Shown here in pieces: positions 45,052 through 56,450 of a DNA stretch of 64,000 nt; within the stretch, counting starts at the first letter, position 1, and every line of letters starts with the position of its first letter. The DNA is from Closterium sp. Naga37s-1 (taxonomy: Eukaryota > Streptophyta > Zygnematophyceae > Desmidiales > Closteriaceae). Made by a program: the position numbers and the translations under genes. The notes beneath the pieces were generated by a model that saw only the letters and a list, made by a program, of their open reading frames with translations, did no database searches and was not told where the DNA came from. The DNA lies in assembly GCA_947471745.1 (NCBI GenBank), contig CANJKZ010000431.1, forward strand, positions 981,001-1,045,000, read 5' to 3'.

Positions 45052-48000
45052 TCAAGGAGCAGCAATGTTGGCCTTGGCCTTGGGTGCTATCTCCTCCCCA
45101 TCAGCAGTCCCTGCCGATGACCCGCTAACCTGCAGCTCCAATAGGGTTGCTTCCCACTCCTTGGCCGGGCCCTGCAAGGTTTTACAGAGTACAACACAGC
45201 AACGGAGTAAGACAACAAGCCCATAAATTAGCAAGCACAGTGGACAAATAAACACTAGGGAGTATGGGAATTAGGGGCGGTGGACAAATAAACACAGGTG
45301 GGATAACGTGATCGCCAGGAGTCACGAGGCTTACCTTCCAGGAAAGGTCCTGCGCCATGCCGTTGAGGATCATCTGGTCGAAGGCTGGAGTGCCGTACAC
45401 CTTGGCTGCTCTCTTCACTCCTGCTGTCAGCGAGGCGATGTCCTCAGGGAAGACGTCCTCGCACTGGAGGGGAGGGGTCGGGGGAAAGGGGGGGAGCGAG
45501 GAGGCAGGTATGAGAGGAGTGCTGTGGGGTGAGGGTGGGGGTGACTGAAGGGGCTTGAAAACGTACATAGGGATAGGGAAATGTGCAGCAGTGACACTGC
45601 GGTGGAGGGAAGTCAAGAAGTGGGAGGGCACTGCAACTACGAGGTGACGTCCAAAGATCAACATGGTTTTCCAAATTCACGCAGGTTCAGCATCCGTGTA
45701 CTCACATCAACATTGAACTCGCCGATTTGGAACCCTGTGACTCCGTCCTTCACTGTGTCGACCAGACCGCCCGTGGAGGCCACCACTGGCACCTGATGGG
45801 AGGCAACAGGGGACGGCGGATGATGAGTAAGGAGGGAGAGGGTTAGCGTGGAATAAATTTCCAGGGGGCGGAGGGAGGAAGGGGTGAGGAAGGGGGGCAA
45901 GTCAGTACTGGAAGAATGTGTGGAAGCATTGGTTCCACTAATTGCCTGATCAATGCTTTGTTCTGCTCGGCTTTCCAGATTTGGCATGCACGTGGCCCAT
46001 CACATGGAAAGCAAGACCATCCGCAACTCACCGTGCCGTATCGCATGGCGTGCAGCTGGATCAGCCCGCAGGGCTCGAATCGCGACGGCACGAGCATGAA
46101 GTCCGCGCCGGCCGTCATGAGATGCGCGAGCGGCACGTTGAACTTGACCACACCGCGCGCCTTGTCCGGGTACTTGACCTCCAGCTGCTCCAGCTGCTTC
46201 TCCAGGTACTTCTTGCCTGTGCCCAGCACGATCACTTGCACGTCCTCCTTGAGAATTTCGGGGAGGGCGGCGGAGAGGATGTCGGAACCCTTCTGCTCCT
46301 CCAGGCGGCCGATGAAGGCGTAGATGGGCACGTCTGGGCGCACGGGCAGACCCACCTCGGCTTGGAGGGACTCCTTGAGGAGAGGCTTCACCTCCAGGAC
46401 CTGATGGGGGGAGGAGCAAGGCAGGAAATGAGAAAATATGAAAAGGCGCCTGTGCACATACGGGGAAAGGGCGTGCTTGTTGAGCGTTTGTGCACATACG
46501 GGGAAAGCAGCAATTCGCGAGAGATCTGTCGGAGGGAGGCCAACTTCAGGCGTTTTTAGATGCGCACAAATCAGATCCAGTTCTCATAAACCGTCCCATG
46601 AATTACTTCCACAGCTTTTGCATTCGATTTCAAAACCGAGCAACATCCCAGAGCGAGACCCCGCGAGAGCACTCACATTGGAGATGTCATAGGGCGTGTC
46701 GAGGTACTTGTCCTCACTTGAGTCCCACTCCGTCGTATCCATCCCGTTCACAATCCCGCGGCACCCCACCTCCCGGATCACATCGTCCAGCTCCACACCC
46801 TTCGCCGGCCCGGACTTCAACTCCGCAGCGTAGTTCGGGCTGACAGTGAGCACCAGATCCGACTCCTGGAAACCCGCCTTGAGCCAGTTGATCTTGGGGC
46901 CCTTCACGGGCTTGTCGGATTCGTCGTAGAAGGCGAAGGAGTCGCGGAAGCCCTCGGGGAGGTTGAGGAGGTTGAAGTCGTCGATGGGGAAGCGGCCCTG
47001 GTACGCAATGTTGTGCGTGCAGAAGGCGACTTTCGCGCTGCTGAACTGGTTGTACGGCTTGTAGAACGCCCGCAGGTAGCACGGCACCAGCGCGCTGTGC
47101 CAGTCGTTCGCGACGAACACCACATCCTCGCCATAAGGCCCCGAGTAGTACTCGCTGTTGTTCAGGTTCAGGATCCGCGGGGCCTCGATAGCCGCCTGGC
47201 AGAAGAGGCTGAAGCGGAGCTGGTTGTCTTGGTAATCCGTGCCGGCGATGGGGCCGTAGACCTTGCTGCCGGTCTTGCCGTAGACCTTGGCGAGGAAGAG
47301 CGGGTGGTCGATGAACACGCGGTCCACGCCGCGCTTGTAGCAGTGGAAGAAGCGGACCGTCTCCACGCGGTTGCCCACCTTCACCTGCGGGACAGAGGAG
47401 ACAGGGAAGGCGAGAATGGCGGCGTTAACGGCGGATCGGTGGTGGTCCGAATGATCGAATAACGGCGACGTAAAAGCACCAGTGGAGGTTTGTGGTAATG
47501 AAGGCGTTTCTTTGGCAATAGAATGCTATTGAGCGAAGAGGTTCAGGCTTACGTCAAGGGTGACGTCAGTGTCCCAGGCATCCTTGTACTGGTCGTAGCG
47601 AGGGGAAACGGTCATCACACGGTGACCACGGGCCTGCCAGGACACACAAGGAACAAGTGCACAGATCAGACAGGTAAATCAGTGATTAGATGAGCGACAG
47701 GGGGTTGGAGACTGCTCCGAAACAGAGCAAGAAGGCACAATGATATCGAGCAATATTTGAAGATTAGAGACGAAATGAAGAAAGTGAGCTGCTTACCGCA
47801 AGAGCAGGAGGCAGACCACCCAACACGTCACCAAGACCGCCAGTCTTGCTCCAGGGAGCGACCTCAGCCGACACGAAGACGAGCTTCATTCCAGGCTCCA
47901 CCTCACACTTCACAACACCCTTGGCGGATCCAGCCTCCTCCTTGCCGGCAGACACCGCCTTAGCGACGGTTGAAGCCAGGGAAGGGGTCTGAGCCGCGAC

Positions 48001-48150
48001 ATTGCCTGGCATTCCCCGGCCGGATCGGAGACCCTCGAACCCGGCAACCTTGAGCTTGGAGGCATCAGCCTTCTTCTGGGAGCTGGAGATGCCATGGCTG
48101 AGTTGGCTGGTAACTCCATGGCTGATCGTGGCATTCATGGCGGTGGCCAT
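45052..48150 (-). CDS. GBSS1: Granule-bound starch synthase I, seven exons
   Basis: GBSSI elongates amylose from ADP-glucose inside plastid starch granules. Seven phase-0 exons with GT-AG borders read, in gene order: 47,797-48,150; 47,553-47,633; 46,677-47,384; 46,032-46,400; 45,706-45,792; 45,335-45,463; 45,052-45,171. Together they give 615 residues, the usual length for plant GBSSI. The start [12 protein letters not shown] opens a Ser/Ala-rich plastid transit peptide of about 75 residues. The GT5 N-terminal motif [13 protein letters not shown] lies near residue 105. [29 protein letters not shown] and STGGLVDTV (C-terminal GT-B domain) follow. The ending [14 protein letters not shown] matches the GBSSI-specific tail. 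Introns are free of the exon copies seen in the two genes further right. No breaks seen; likely functional. Confidence 0.96.
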
Positions 48151-48242
48151 TGTGAGAGCTTTTGGAAGAAGCGGAGAAGGCAAACGGGAAGTTTGGCCTT
48201 GCGAATTTCAAAGATTAGCTAAAATGACCTCGACGGAGGAGG

Positions 48243-48248
48243 TTTATA
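48243..48248 (-). promoter_or_regulatory. Candidate TATA box for GBSS
   Basis: On the minus strand TATAAA lies about 93 bp upstream of the GBSS ATG, within a GGTTTATACT context on the plus strand. The spacing suits a TATA box with a short 5' untranslated region. Position is the only support. Confidence 0.4.
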
Positions 48249-48891
48249 CTAAGGGAGCTCCTGGAATATGGGTCTACGTGGTTGAGAGATTCAGGACGAT
48301 GAGAAATGCTGATCCTTGAATTCCCTGAATGCAAAACGTATGTCCCAGTCCATGTCTTGTAGATTTGGCTTCCTCGTACTGAGGAAAGTGGCGTCCGTGG
48401 GAGGAAACAGATCGACGGTCAATGCGGGAGGAGCTAGAGAGATCGACGGTCGTTGTACGAGCTGTCATGTTGTGGGGATGGACTTCGTCCGCGCCCAGGC
48501 CTGACTCCTCCTGAGCTGAGTGATCAAGCACATCAAAGGAAATGGTTGGCAATTGATCCTGTTGGAAATTCTCCAAGAAGATGGGAGATTGACAACAGGT
48601 CCCAAATGACGACCACGCAGGAGCCCAGGCATGACCTGGCTTGGCCCTGGGATGAGTTGGAGTGGGGAGGCGATAAGAATCTAGTGGGAGGAGGTGTCCG
48701 GCTGACTGGAGTTCATACGTGACAGTAACGCGAGCCACGCTATATTGAATCATCATACGAGTCGATTTTGAGCACGTGGACTTCCGAATTCAAATAGAGC
48801 CAGGTGCGAGCCGCATCCTGCCTTTTATCTGAGCCTCACAGCAGCCCCCTAACCAGGAACGGTGGAGCTCCGCACATTTCAAGTTTCAACA
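48249..48891. other. Upstream region of GBSS
   Basis: About 640 bp between the candidate TATA box and the Mutator-like element. A 160-codon open frame on the minus strand (48,274-48,756) has no recognisable domain and overlaps the presumed promoter, so I do not call it a gene. No repeat or RNA gene seen. Confidence 0.5.
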
Positions 48892-48900
48892 GGGGTGCAA

Positions 48901-49999
48901 GGGTAATTACCTTCTGGGTAACTCACATCGAGCCCGCTGACGTCAAAAGTCACCTACGTGGCTCGATGGTACCCGTCAGATCATGCGCGCCCCTTCGTGG
49001 TACCCATCTTCCCTCCGTGGTACCCATCTTCCCTGCGTGGTACCCATCAACTGTGCGCGAATTCCCTGACTGGTACCGCAACATTTCAACCGAGCTGTAC
49101 ACCGTACACCAAGAGTTTCAATGCGTTTCTCAGTATATTGTCTTCACGTTTACAAGCTCAATAGAGTCACAAGCCCGAAGTGCCACCTGATCGAGTCAAT
49201 TTATCACACCCATTACCTATAATAAAGTGTAGAAGAAAAGCTGGATTCTTAAATAAAATAGCATTCATTGGGTAGATTTGTTTAGGCTAAGAAACATCGA
49301 CAATATAACGTGCTATAAGATAACTTAAAACTGATATATTGCATCAACCGAAAAAAAAACATCCGTATAGCAAACAATCAACTTACACGTAAAGTATATA
49401 TTGACTTAAGGTATATTTGATTTTCATTATATGTATTGTTTTGTTTCCAAAAACCAACGAATGTACGTATTATTTGTTTATGATTTTATGTTTAGATTTG
49501 GGGGTTCATGCTCAATTTATTTGCATACAACCTTATAAACTTTGTTCAAATAACATACTGAGCGCTGCGAAACATGGTCGCAAGATTCACTCTACCTATC
49601 GTTCAGTGGTGTGAGCTTACGAAGGTTCGGAGGTAATGTGAGGATTTTAGAAGAGGAGTTGATTTCTTTCTATGTTGCACTCTGTCCAGTGTAAGGCACG
49701 TTCAAACATTTATGTTCAAGGGTATTAATGTTCAATAAGAGTTTGTAAACGTTGTTATTAATATACTGAAAAACGCATTGAAACCCTTGTTGTACAGTGT
49801 ACAGCTCGGTTGAAATGTTGCGGTACCAGTCAGGGAATTCGCGCACAGTTGATGGGGTACCACGCAGGGAAGATGGGTACCACGGAGGGAAGATGGGTAC
49901 CACGAAGGGGCGCGCATGATCTGACGGGTACCATCGAGCCACGTAGGTGACTTCTGACGTCAGCGGCTTCGATGTTGGTTACCCAGAAGGTAATTACCC
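48901..49999. mobile_element. Mutator-like non-autonomous foldback element with 9-bp target duplication
   Basis: This 1,099-bp element has long terminal inverted repeats, about 290 bp each (about 48,901-49,190 and 49,690-49,999). Both ends start GGGTAATTACCTTCTGGG read inward. Flanking direct repeats GGGGTGCAA lie at 48,892-48,900 and 50,000-50,008. A 9-bp duplication with long inverted repeats is typical of Mutator-like elements. Each arm contains tandem CGTGGTACCCATCTTCCCT units (about 49,007-49,050 and the mirror positions near 49,855-49,910). The AT-rich spacer (about 49.2-49.68 kb) has no transposase. The arms differ by few substitutions over most of their length, so the insertion is fairly recent. 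The right end lies about 420 bp upstream of the methyltransferase ATG. Confidence 0.88.
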
Positions 50000-50420
50000 G
50001 GGGTGCAATCGAGGGACGATCCCAAGGTCCATTTCATTCTGTGGGATCTCCATGATTTAGGGATGGGCCTTCCATAAGCCGCTTCGATATTCGGTTGAGA
50101 TAAGCTTGTGGTGAGATGAACTACATATTTTTCGTATGGCACCATCGCAACGCAAGGTGAAGCCGGACACAGGATATTCAAGCGTGAGACACGGGTCACT
50201 GTTTCTGATCCAAACTTTCGCGGGAAACTCCAATATGGTGAACAGAAAGCAAATTCAAGGTTGTCGTAGCTACCAAGGTATACCAATCTGCTGGTTATTT
50301 CCTGGCGATATTTTATCCCGAGAGCTACGCTTGCAGGGTGCACTGCAACCCATATTACTTCTCGCACTGAAGTCCGCGCAAACCCGCGGAGCGAAGCAAG
50401 GATCTCCGGACAGAGACGTC

Positions 50421-51532
50421 ATGGCTGGTCATGGAAACACTTTTTTCGATGAGCAGTCGGGCCACTGGGACGACAAGCCATTGCATCGTGAAATGGCCGC
50501 TAAGGCTGTGGAGCATCTGTTAGCCAATGTTCCTGTGGAGGAAGGCACGACTGTTCTGGAAGTTGGTAGCGGTACTGGGCTTTGCTCCGAGATGCTCGCA
50601 GCGAAAGGCGTCAAGGTTGTCGGTGTAGACACCTCGATCGGTAAGATTTGGTCGTTCGTTTCTGAAACCAATGATTCTCATTCATACCCGTGGTACATTG
50701 AGCAGAGGCATAGGGAAGTTGACATTATAGACGCTTCAATTATCACATATGTGAATGCGGCTACAAAGAAAATCTGTTACGAACCTGGATTTCCGTTCAG
50801 AACGCTATATATCCCCATTACCCTCAGCTCAGAGCTCACGAAAAGGATCAATTTCACGCTCGTCGCGATATACATTGGCATGACTCCCTCTTTCATTGTC
50901 CAGGCATGGTGAATGCGTTCAATGCCAAGGCGGAGAAACTCGGTCTGGTGGACAAAATGAAGTCCGTTCAGATCATGCTTACCTCGGACAAGACCCCTCA
51001 ACAGCAGCTTGGAGACTTGCTACCAGCAGAGGGATTTGATGTCGCCTTCTCCCATCTCACGTTCCACCACGTTCCAAGTGAGTTGCTTGTTTCAACCACA
51101 ATTATTAGACCAAGGGTTTTTCTGTGTCACAGTTAATAACATGTTTCATGTTTTGCAGTAAACAAGATTCGTGTTAGCTGTTTGTGGTTAGCATTTCTCA
51201 TGCCAACCCTCTTCCTCATCCTGACTCGGCTTCCTTGTTCACCAGGTATTCCTGAAACTCTTCTTGCCGTGATGAGCTGCCTGAAAGAGCACTCCGGGGT
51301 TGTTGCCATTTCAGACTTTGAAGCAGAACCCCATGCAGCCGAATTCCACCCCTCCAATATCCATGGGGAGGTGGAGAAGCACGGGCTGGATGTTGGGGAG
51401 CTGGAAAGGGATATGAAAGCAGCAGGTCTACAAGAAGTGAAGGTGTTGCGGCCATTCAAGATTGACAAGGAGGTGGAGAGTGGCGGGTCCAAGAAGTTCC
51501 AGTTTATTCTTGGCTTGGGCACACGCCCTTGA
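50421..51532 (+). CDS. SAM-dependent class I methyltransferase, three exons
   Basis: The gene encodes a small methyltransferase of the Methyltransf_11/25 type; substrate unknown. Exons 50,421-50,640, 50,904-51,077 and 51,246-51,532 with GT-AG borders give 226 residues and a stop at 51,530. Motif I, VLEVGSGTGLCSEMLAAKG, lies near residues 44-62 and binds S-adenosylmethionine. VVGVDTS (acidic loop) follows, then FDVAFSHLTFHHV (motif IV region), and a C-terminal half with HGEVEKHGLDVGELERDMKAAGL as in this fold. The chosen start (MAGHGNTFFDEQSGHWDD) directly precedes the conserved region. The frame is open upstream to an ATG at 50,136, which would add 95 basic residues and could be an organelle-targeting extension. 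Introns are short and clean. Nothing suggests a break. Confidence 0.85.
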
Positions 51533-51583
51533 GATGACCACATTGTACAGTTTACATTTGAGATCTCACTAAGTGTGCATTCC

Positions 51584-52068
51584 TGTGGGGACACTTGTGT
51601 CTCAATCCCCGTTTTCCCGAGTCGCGCCTGTTAATTTTCCCAATGTTGTGTCACAAACATCGAATGTACCGCGATGTAGGGCGACATATTGGCAGGTTCA
51701 GTTGGACACGTTTCACTGGCGGGGATCAAAAAGAGATGTACAGGTGTGTGCATTTGACTGGGTGACAGTACACCCGTATTTTCAACCTCCGAGCAGGGGC
51801 GTGGTTTCGATGCGCGGGATCTTTTCCCTCGCAAAATTGGCATTTTCGGATGTCCAGGTGCATGTGGTCGTGTCGGGCATTTCGAGTCGCGTGCGATTCT
51901 TTAACAATGACGGGTCGTTTCACAATTCGACAGCGATGTCAGCGCGTTTCACGCTGACCAATAATAAATACAGTACAAGTCGCCGAAAGCCGATTCGCAT
52001 TTGGGACACAACACAGTTTATGTTGTTTTTGGGTGTCACAAAGTGATTGAGACACAAGTGTCCCCACA
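51584..52068. mobile_element. Small inverted-repeat (MITE-like) element downstream of the methyltransferase
   Basis: A 485-bp segment bounded by inverted repeats TGTGGGGACACTTGTGTCTC at 51,584 and its complement ending at 52,068. The arms match over about 24 bp. Weaker similarity runs further inward (GTTGTGTCACAAAC against a TTTGTGACACCC-type stretch). No open frame with a domain. I could not identify a clear target duplication, so the superfamily is open. Confidence 0.65.
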
Positions 52069-52297
52069 AGTGTACCCTAAGATCAATCATACTAACTTCA
52101 GCATTTGCTTGCAGGGCTTGCTTGCAAGGATATGCACACTTTGTACTGGTACATGAGAATTAACATTAGGACAGCATTACTAAGTACGGTATTCGAAGGC
52201 CAAGGAGTCAAAAGCTGGTAGGTGATCTCCAGGTCTTGCCAAAATTGCTGTCCAGCAATGTGGACGGGCTATACTCTGGAGGAAACTAAGACTCAGT

Positions 52298-55167
52298 TCA
52301 AACGGGGGTGTCAAAGATGGTCTCGATGGTTGATTGGAAGTATTGAGAGGCTGTCTTCACATTGCTGAAGGAATCCATGATGTACTCGCTGCCAAAACGA
52401 ACGAGGAATTTTAGGTCAGCAGAAGGAAAGTGGCTGCTGCTGGAGTGATTCAGCAACAACTGGAGATACATGGAGTGCCTAAAAAAGGGATGATGGGACA
52501 CTTGCAAATACCACATGGGAATGGTTCGCTTGTACTGCCAGCCACCCGTACAAAGCCATTGAGCACACGATACCAGTTTTCTGCGCAAATCGAGACCTAG
52601 TGAGAGGCGATTAGGAGGTGGGTTTCAGTAGAGGAGGCACGGGAACTCACCGAGGAGGGGGGTCAGAACCCTGTGCCTCGTCCAGCAATCCATGCAGCTC
52701 TCTGAACGACCTGGTCATGTTGACGGGATGACGAGCAAATTAGCCATCAAACGGGGAGAGAGGGGAAGGGTGGAGGGGAAAAGGTTGAGGAAAGGAGGGG
52801 GTTTTCTTAGAAAAGGAGGGGAAGGAGCTGGAGTATCTGATGGAAATAAGAAGCGAGGTTTGAAAATACCATTTTAATATGCCTCCTCACGGCTCATCCA
52901 TTTACTTCCTACTCCCTTCCCTTCTCCCAATCCCTGCCCGATCTTCTTCCCCCTTCCCGCCCACCAGATGAGATCTGGCAGCGCTTCCTCCCCAGTTTTT
53001 GAGTCGACTGAAAAACACCCGTTCCCTGACCACAATTCTTCCCCCCTCCCGCCCACCAGATAAGGCCTAGCAGCGCCTCCTCCACCAGCACGAGCGCTGG
53101 ATCATTCTTTGAGACGTCTCAAGAAAGCTCATCAATCTACATCCTACTCCCTCCCCCCTACCCCACACTTCTCGCCCCCCTGTCACCCACCAGATGAGGT
53201 CTAGCAGTGCCTCCTCCCCCAGCACGAGCGCTGGGTCGTTCTTTGTGATATCTAAAAACAGCTCACCTTTACACTCTACTCCCTCCCCCTACCCCACACT
53301 TCTCGCCCCCCTGTCACCTACCAGATGAGGTCCAGCAGTGCCTCCTCCCCCAGCACGAGCGCCGGATCGTTCTTATCCAGCAGAGAGGCAGCGTTCTTGA
53401 GGATGAGCTTGAACGTTCACAGCTGAAGGGACGGATGGTGGGGTGGGGGGTTGGATGCAGAGACGTCTGATTTGATCCACCTCACAACTTATCCAGCAAA
53501 GGGCGCATTATCTACAGGCTCCTCACCTCCACAGCCCCCTGACCTCCACATTTCCCTCACCTTCACATGCCCTTTACCTCACTACGGCCCTCACATCTAC
53601 ATCCATCTTTCCTCTTCACATTCACACGCCACTTACCTTCACACCCATCTTTCCTCCTCAATTTTACATCCATTTCCTCCTCACCTCTACACTGCCCTCA
53701 CTTTTACACCCATCTTTCCTCCTTATCTCTACGCCTCATTGCTCACACCTTCGCCCATACGCCCCTCACTGCCACGCTTCTCACCTCCACGCCAGGAGTA
53801 AAGCCTGGAGCGAGGCAGTCAAGGGAGGCTTCCCGCACTCCTGCCTGCACTGACGCCAGCTCAGATGGGGTGGTTGAGGCCTCTGCAGTGAAAGAGTGGA
53901 GGGGACGGAGAGAGGAGGAAAGAAGATGGTGTGATGGATGGTGGAAGAGAGGCAGTCAAGGGAGCTTCCCGCACTCCTGCCTGCACCAATGCTAGCTCAG
54001 AGGGACTATTGGAGGCCTCTGCAGTGAGTGAGTGAGGGGAGGGGAGAGAGAAAGGAGGGGAGAATGGAGAAAGAAGCGAACGCTCGCAGCAGCAAGACAT
54101 GCGGAGAGGGTCGAGTTCTGTGCTTGCCTCACAAAGACCACCCACTCACGCACCTCTAGATGGACTTTGCAAGCACCAAGCCACACATATACTCAGCAAA
54201 TTCGGCCTTGGCAGCTGCGAGGCGGGCAGAGGAGACCATGTGAGTTTGAGCTTCGAGTCGGCTCAGCACAACGCAGCCCCACATCGCATGTGCACCCACA
54301 CCACACAGCCACACAGCTAGGTACTACTACCCACTCACCGAATTCAGCCTTGGCAGCTGCGAGGCGCGCGGACGAGACCATGAGGGGGTTGAGCAGAAAC
54401 TGCATCGACTTGCGCTTCTGTGCCTTGAGCCACTCCTTGGGCCCGGCTGAACAAGGGGGAGACGGAGGCGGAAGGAAGGGGTGGGGAATGAGAAGAGTCA
54501 GCGAGAGGTATTTGGGGGTGTTTGAGGCATCATGAACAAAAGAAACTTGCGCTTCTGCGCGTTGAGCCACTTCCAGGGGGCGCAGATTGTCCTTGCGCTT
54601 TCCCGCGTTGCACCACTCCTTGGAGCCAGTTCTTCTGGAAGCGGGCAGGGAGGGCGGGGAAGGCGGAGAGGATGAAGAGAGCGGAAAGGGCGGAGAGGGC
54701 GGAGAGGGCGGAGAGAGCCGGAGAGGGCGGAAAAGGTAGAGAGGATGGAGAGGGTGGAAAATGCAAGGGTTATTAAGCGGTCTAAAGCTCATTGCTCTGG
54801 GCGGGAAGCACGCACACAAACCGAAGGCTTGTGCGCTTCCAGGAGCGGCTGTCGCGGCAATCCCTAGGCTCAGCGCCACAGCGGCGGCGGCAGCAGCAGC
54901 TGGAGCAGCGATAACTGACCGACGGCTCACACCCGTCGCCGCTGCAGCTCCCGTTTCCGCTGCTGCTGCTGCTGCTGCTACTGCGGGAGAATGCTCTTGC
55001 GAAGGATGGCTGGAATTTTCAACGGACGACCTGACCACCAGGGACCTTCTCGGAAATGCGCTTGCTCGACCAGCAGCATTGGGATTTGTCAGCGCGTGCT
55101 GCATGGGGACGCGGCATTGGCTGGTAGCTGACCCGAGGAGAGAAGATCCGGACAGGAGAGTAGCCAT
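52298..55167 (-). CDS. Thylakoid-lumen-targeted protein with exon-fragment copies in its introns
   Basis: The protein start MATLLSGSSLLGSATSQCRV leads into a Ser/Ala-rich transit region. A lumen leader follows with a twin arginine (SRRSVIAAP), an Ala-rich hydrophobic stretch and the cleavage-type GSAQAF, pointing to Tat-dependent import into the thylakoid lumen. Proposed exons: 54,822-55,167; 54,339-54,446 (GPKEWLKAQKRKSMQFLLNP); 53,785-53,882 (EASTTPSELASVQAGVREAS); 53,322-53,422 (KLILKNAASLLDKNDPALVL); 52,651-52,710; and a last exon 52,298-52,388 (EYIMDSFSNVKTASQYFQST). Further small 3' exons are uncertain. Exon 4 has an in-frame TGA just before FKLILKN if the acceptor is CTTCAG. Using the AG nearer to LIL (exon end 53,407) avoids it. 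The introns contain many truncated copies of exons 2, 3 and 4. The family is not named with confidence. Confidence 0.65.
52965..53321 (-). repeat. Three truncated copies of lumen-protein exon 4, keeping the splice donor
   Basis: The donor-side part of exon 4 (53,322 onward) recurs at about 53,189-53,241, 53,057-53,106 and 52,968-52,995, each preceded on the plus strand by a CCACCAGAT-type donor (GTGGG on the minus strand). Each copy has lost the acceptor side. At that cut a short palindrome sits: TTTGTGATATCTAAAAA (53,242), TTTGAGACGTCTCAAGAAA (about 53,108) and TTTTTGAGTCGACTGAAAAA (52,996). The intron sequence between copies (CTACTCCCTCCCCCTACC) is repeated too. Divergence rises with distance from the real exon. 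Confidence 0.85.
53930..54640 (-). repeat. Extra copies of lumen-protein exons 2 and 3 in introns
   Basis: A second copy of exon 3 lies at about 53,945-54,027 (real exon 53,785-53,882), keeping its acceptor CACTGCAG with flanking GAGAGAG intron sequence. A part of exon 2 (MVSSARLAAAKAEF) recurs at about 54,193-54,240. The start of exon 2 recurs twice, decayed, at about 54,543-54,640 (EWLNAQKRK-like and KEWCNAGKRK-like). A weak palindrome-like TTTGAGGCATCATGAACAAA lies at the junction near 54,520-54,540. Confidence 0.75.
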
Positions 55168-56450
55168 GGCGTCAAGAGCGTTCGTGAAATGCGGGTTCGG
55201 GAGCGCAAAACCGTGAGTATGTGACCAGTTATTGTAGAGCTCGGCAAGGAGGAAGCCTTTGAGAGAATTTCAATTCAGGGGGGGGGACAAGGGTAGTGAA
55301 CATTTGAGAGGTAGTTTACCTTTCAATACCTCGAAGGAACGGTCATTCGAAACGTTTCAGACCTGAAACCTCCAATACCGTCACTGTACCATCAAATCTA
55401 ACGTTGTTTACCAGCATTTGAACCGCAGGGTTGAGGATTTGGACAAGAATTTGGTGCTGCTTGCTCGGGATTTCCATGAGCCCTCGTCTGTGCTGCAAAC
55501 CACGCCAGACACGATAGGAGTGCAAATCAATCTTTGCTACAAGCAGTGGGACGATCAGAATGCTGAGCAGCGCCGCGTGTGCCTTTCACGTCGTGTCGTC
55601 GTTGAGTTCAAAGCAACCATCCCAGCGCCGTCAGTAGCATGCAATCGGTACGCGCGCTCGCCCTTCCCCTTGCGCCTTTTCTCATTGCTAGTCCGCGCAA
55701 ATTGAAGCATCTGCGCATCTTCTAAGAATCGATCATATCTCCGCAATTACCCTGCGATCGATGACCTTTCTACCCAGAAAGCCCCCTCGCTCGCCGCGAG
55801 TTTTTTTATTGATTTTGCATGCGGCGCACACGCAGTGCCTCTCTCCCCACACGCACAATCATTCGCACCCTGACCTTCACACGTATCCCCTCACCCACAG
55901 TCGCTCACTCTCTCCACACTCGCGCACACCCTGCTGCCCACTTGCAAGCTATCTACTCCGCGCGGAGTAGGCGGTTTAAGCAAACAACGCGGAGCGCTGC
56001 CTACTCCACACAAGATCACACTGACATTTCGCAATCGTACTTCCCCTTCCCCTCACCTCCCCTTTTTGCCCGCCTTTTTCCCTCACCCAATCCCTTCGCG
56101 TCTCCCATGCTTTCCCCCACAATCGCCCACTCTCTCTGCCACTCAGCCCCTCGTCTCCCTCCTCTCTTTCCCCCTTTTCGTCTTCCCTCCCTATCTCATT
56201 CCAGGCCAAATTGCTGACGAGGCCGTGGATCGTCCACGTGGCAGAATCTGCAAGCTCGACACTCGCCCATCTCACCATCCATTCCTCCCACCTCCTCCAA
56301 CCAACCCTCAGGCCGTCCCCTCTCTCCACTCTATCTCGACCGTTGATCCCGATTCAAGCCCAGATCTCACCGTCCATCAGCCCAATCCGCCACATCAGCT
56401 GCTACAGTCTGCTGCGTCAATCCCAAGGCTTGCATCTGCTGAGCTCTGGG
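55168..56450. promoter_or_regulatory. Divergent intergenic region between lumen-protein gene and gyrA
   Basis: About 1.28 kb separates the two head-to-head start codons (55,167 minus and 56,451 plus), so it should hold both promoters and 5' untranslated regions. An open frame at 55,418-55,705 has no recognisable domain. The last part is pyrimidine-rich (CCTCTCTTTCCCCCTTTTCG near 56,161) and includes CATTCCAG at 56,198-56,205, which could be a splice acceptor in the gyrA leader. No TATA box is convincing. No repeat family recognised. Confidence 0.45.

Noticed and set aside
48274-48756. 160-codon open frame upstream of GBSS on the same strand
   Set aside because: No recognisable domain and it overlaps the presumed GBSS promoter.
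55418-55705. 95-codon open frame between the lumen-protein gene and gyrA
   Set aside because: No domain, no clear splice partner; it lies in a shared upstream region.
56211-56450. Upstream extension of gyrA exon 1
   Set aside because: The open frame has no ATG before 56,451 and may begin after an acceptor at 56,205, so I start the protein at 56,451.
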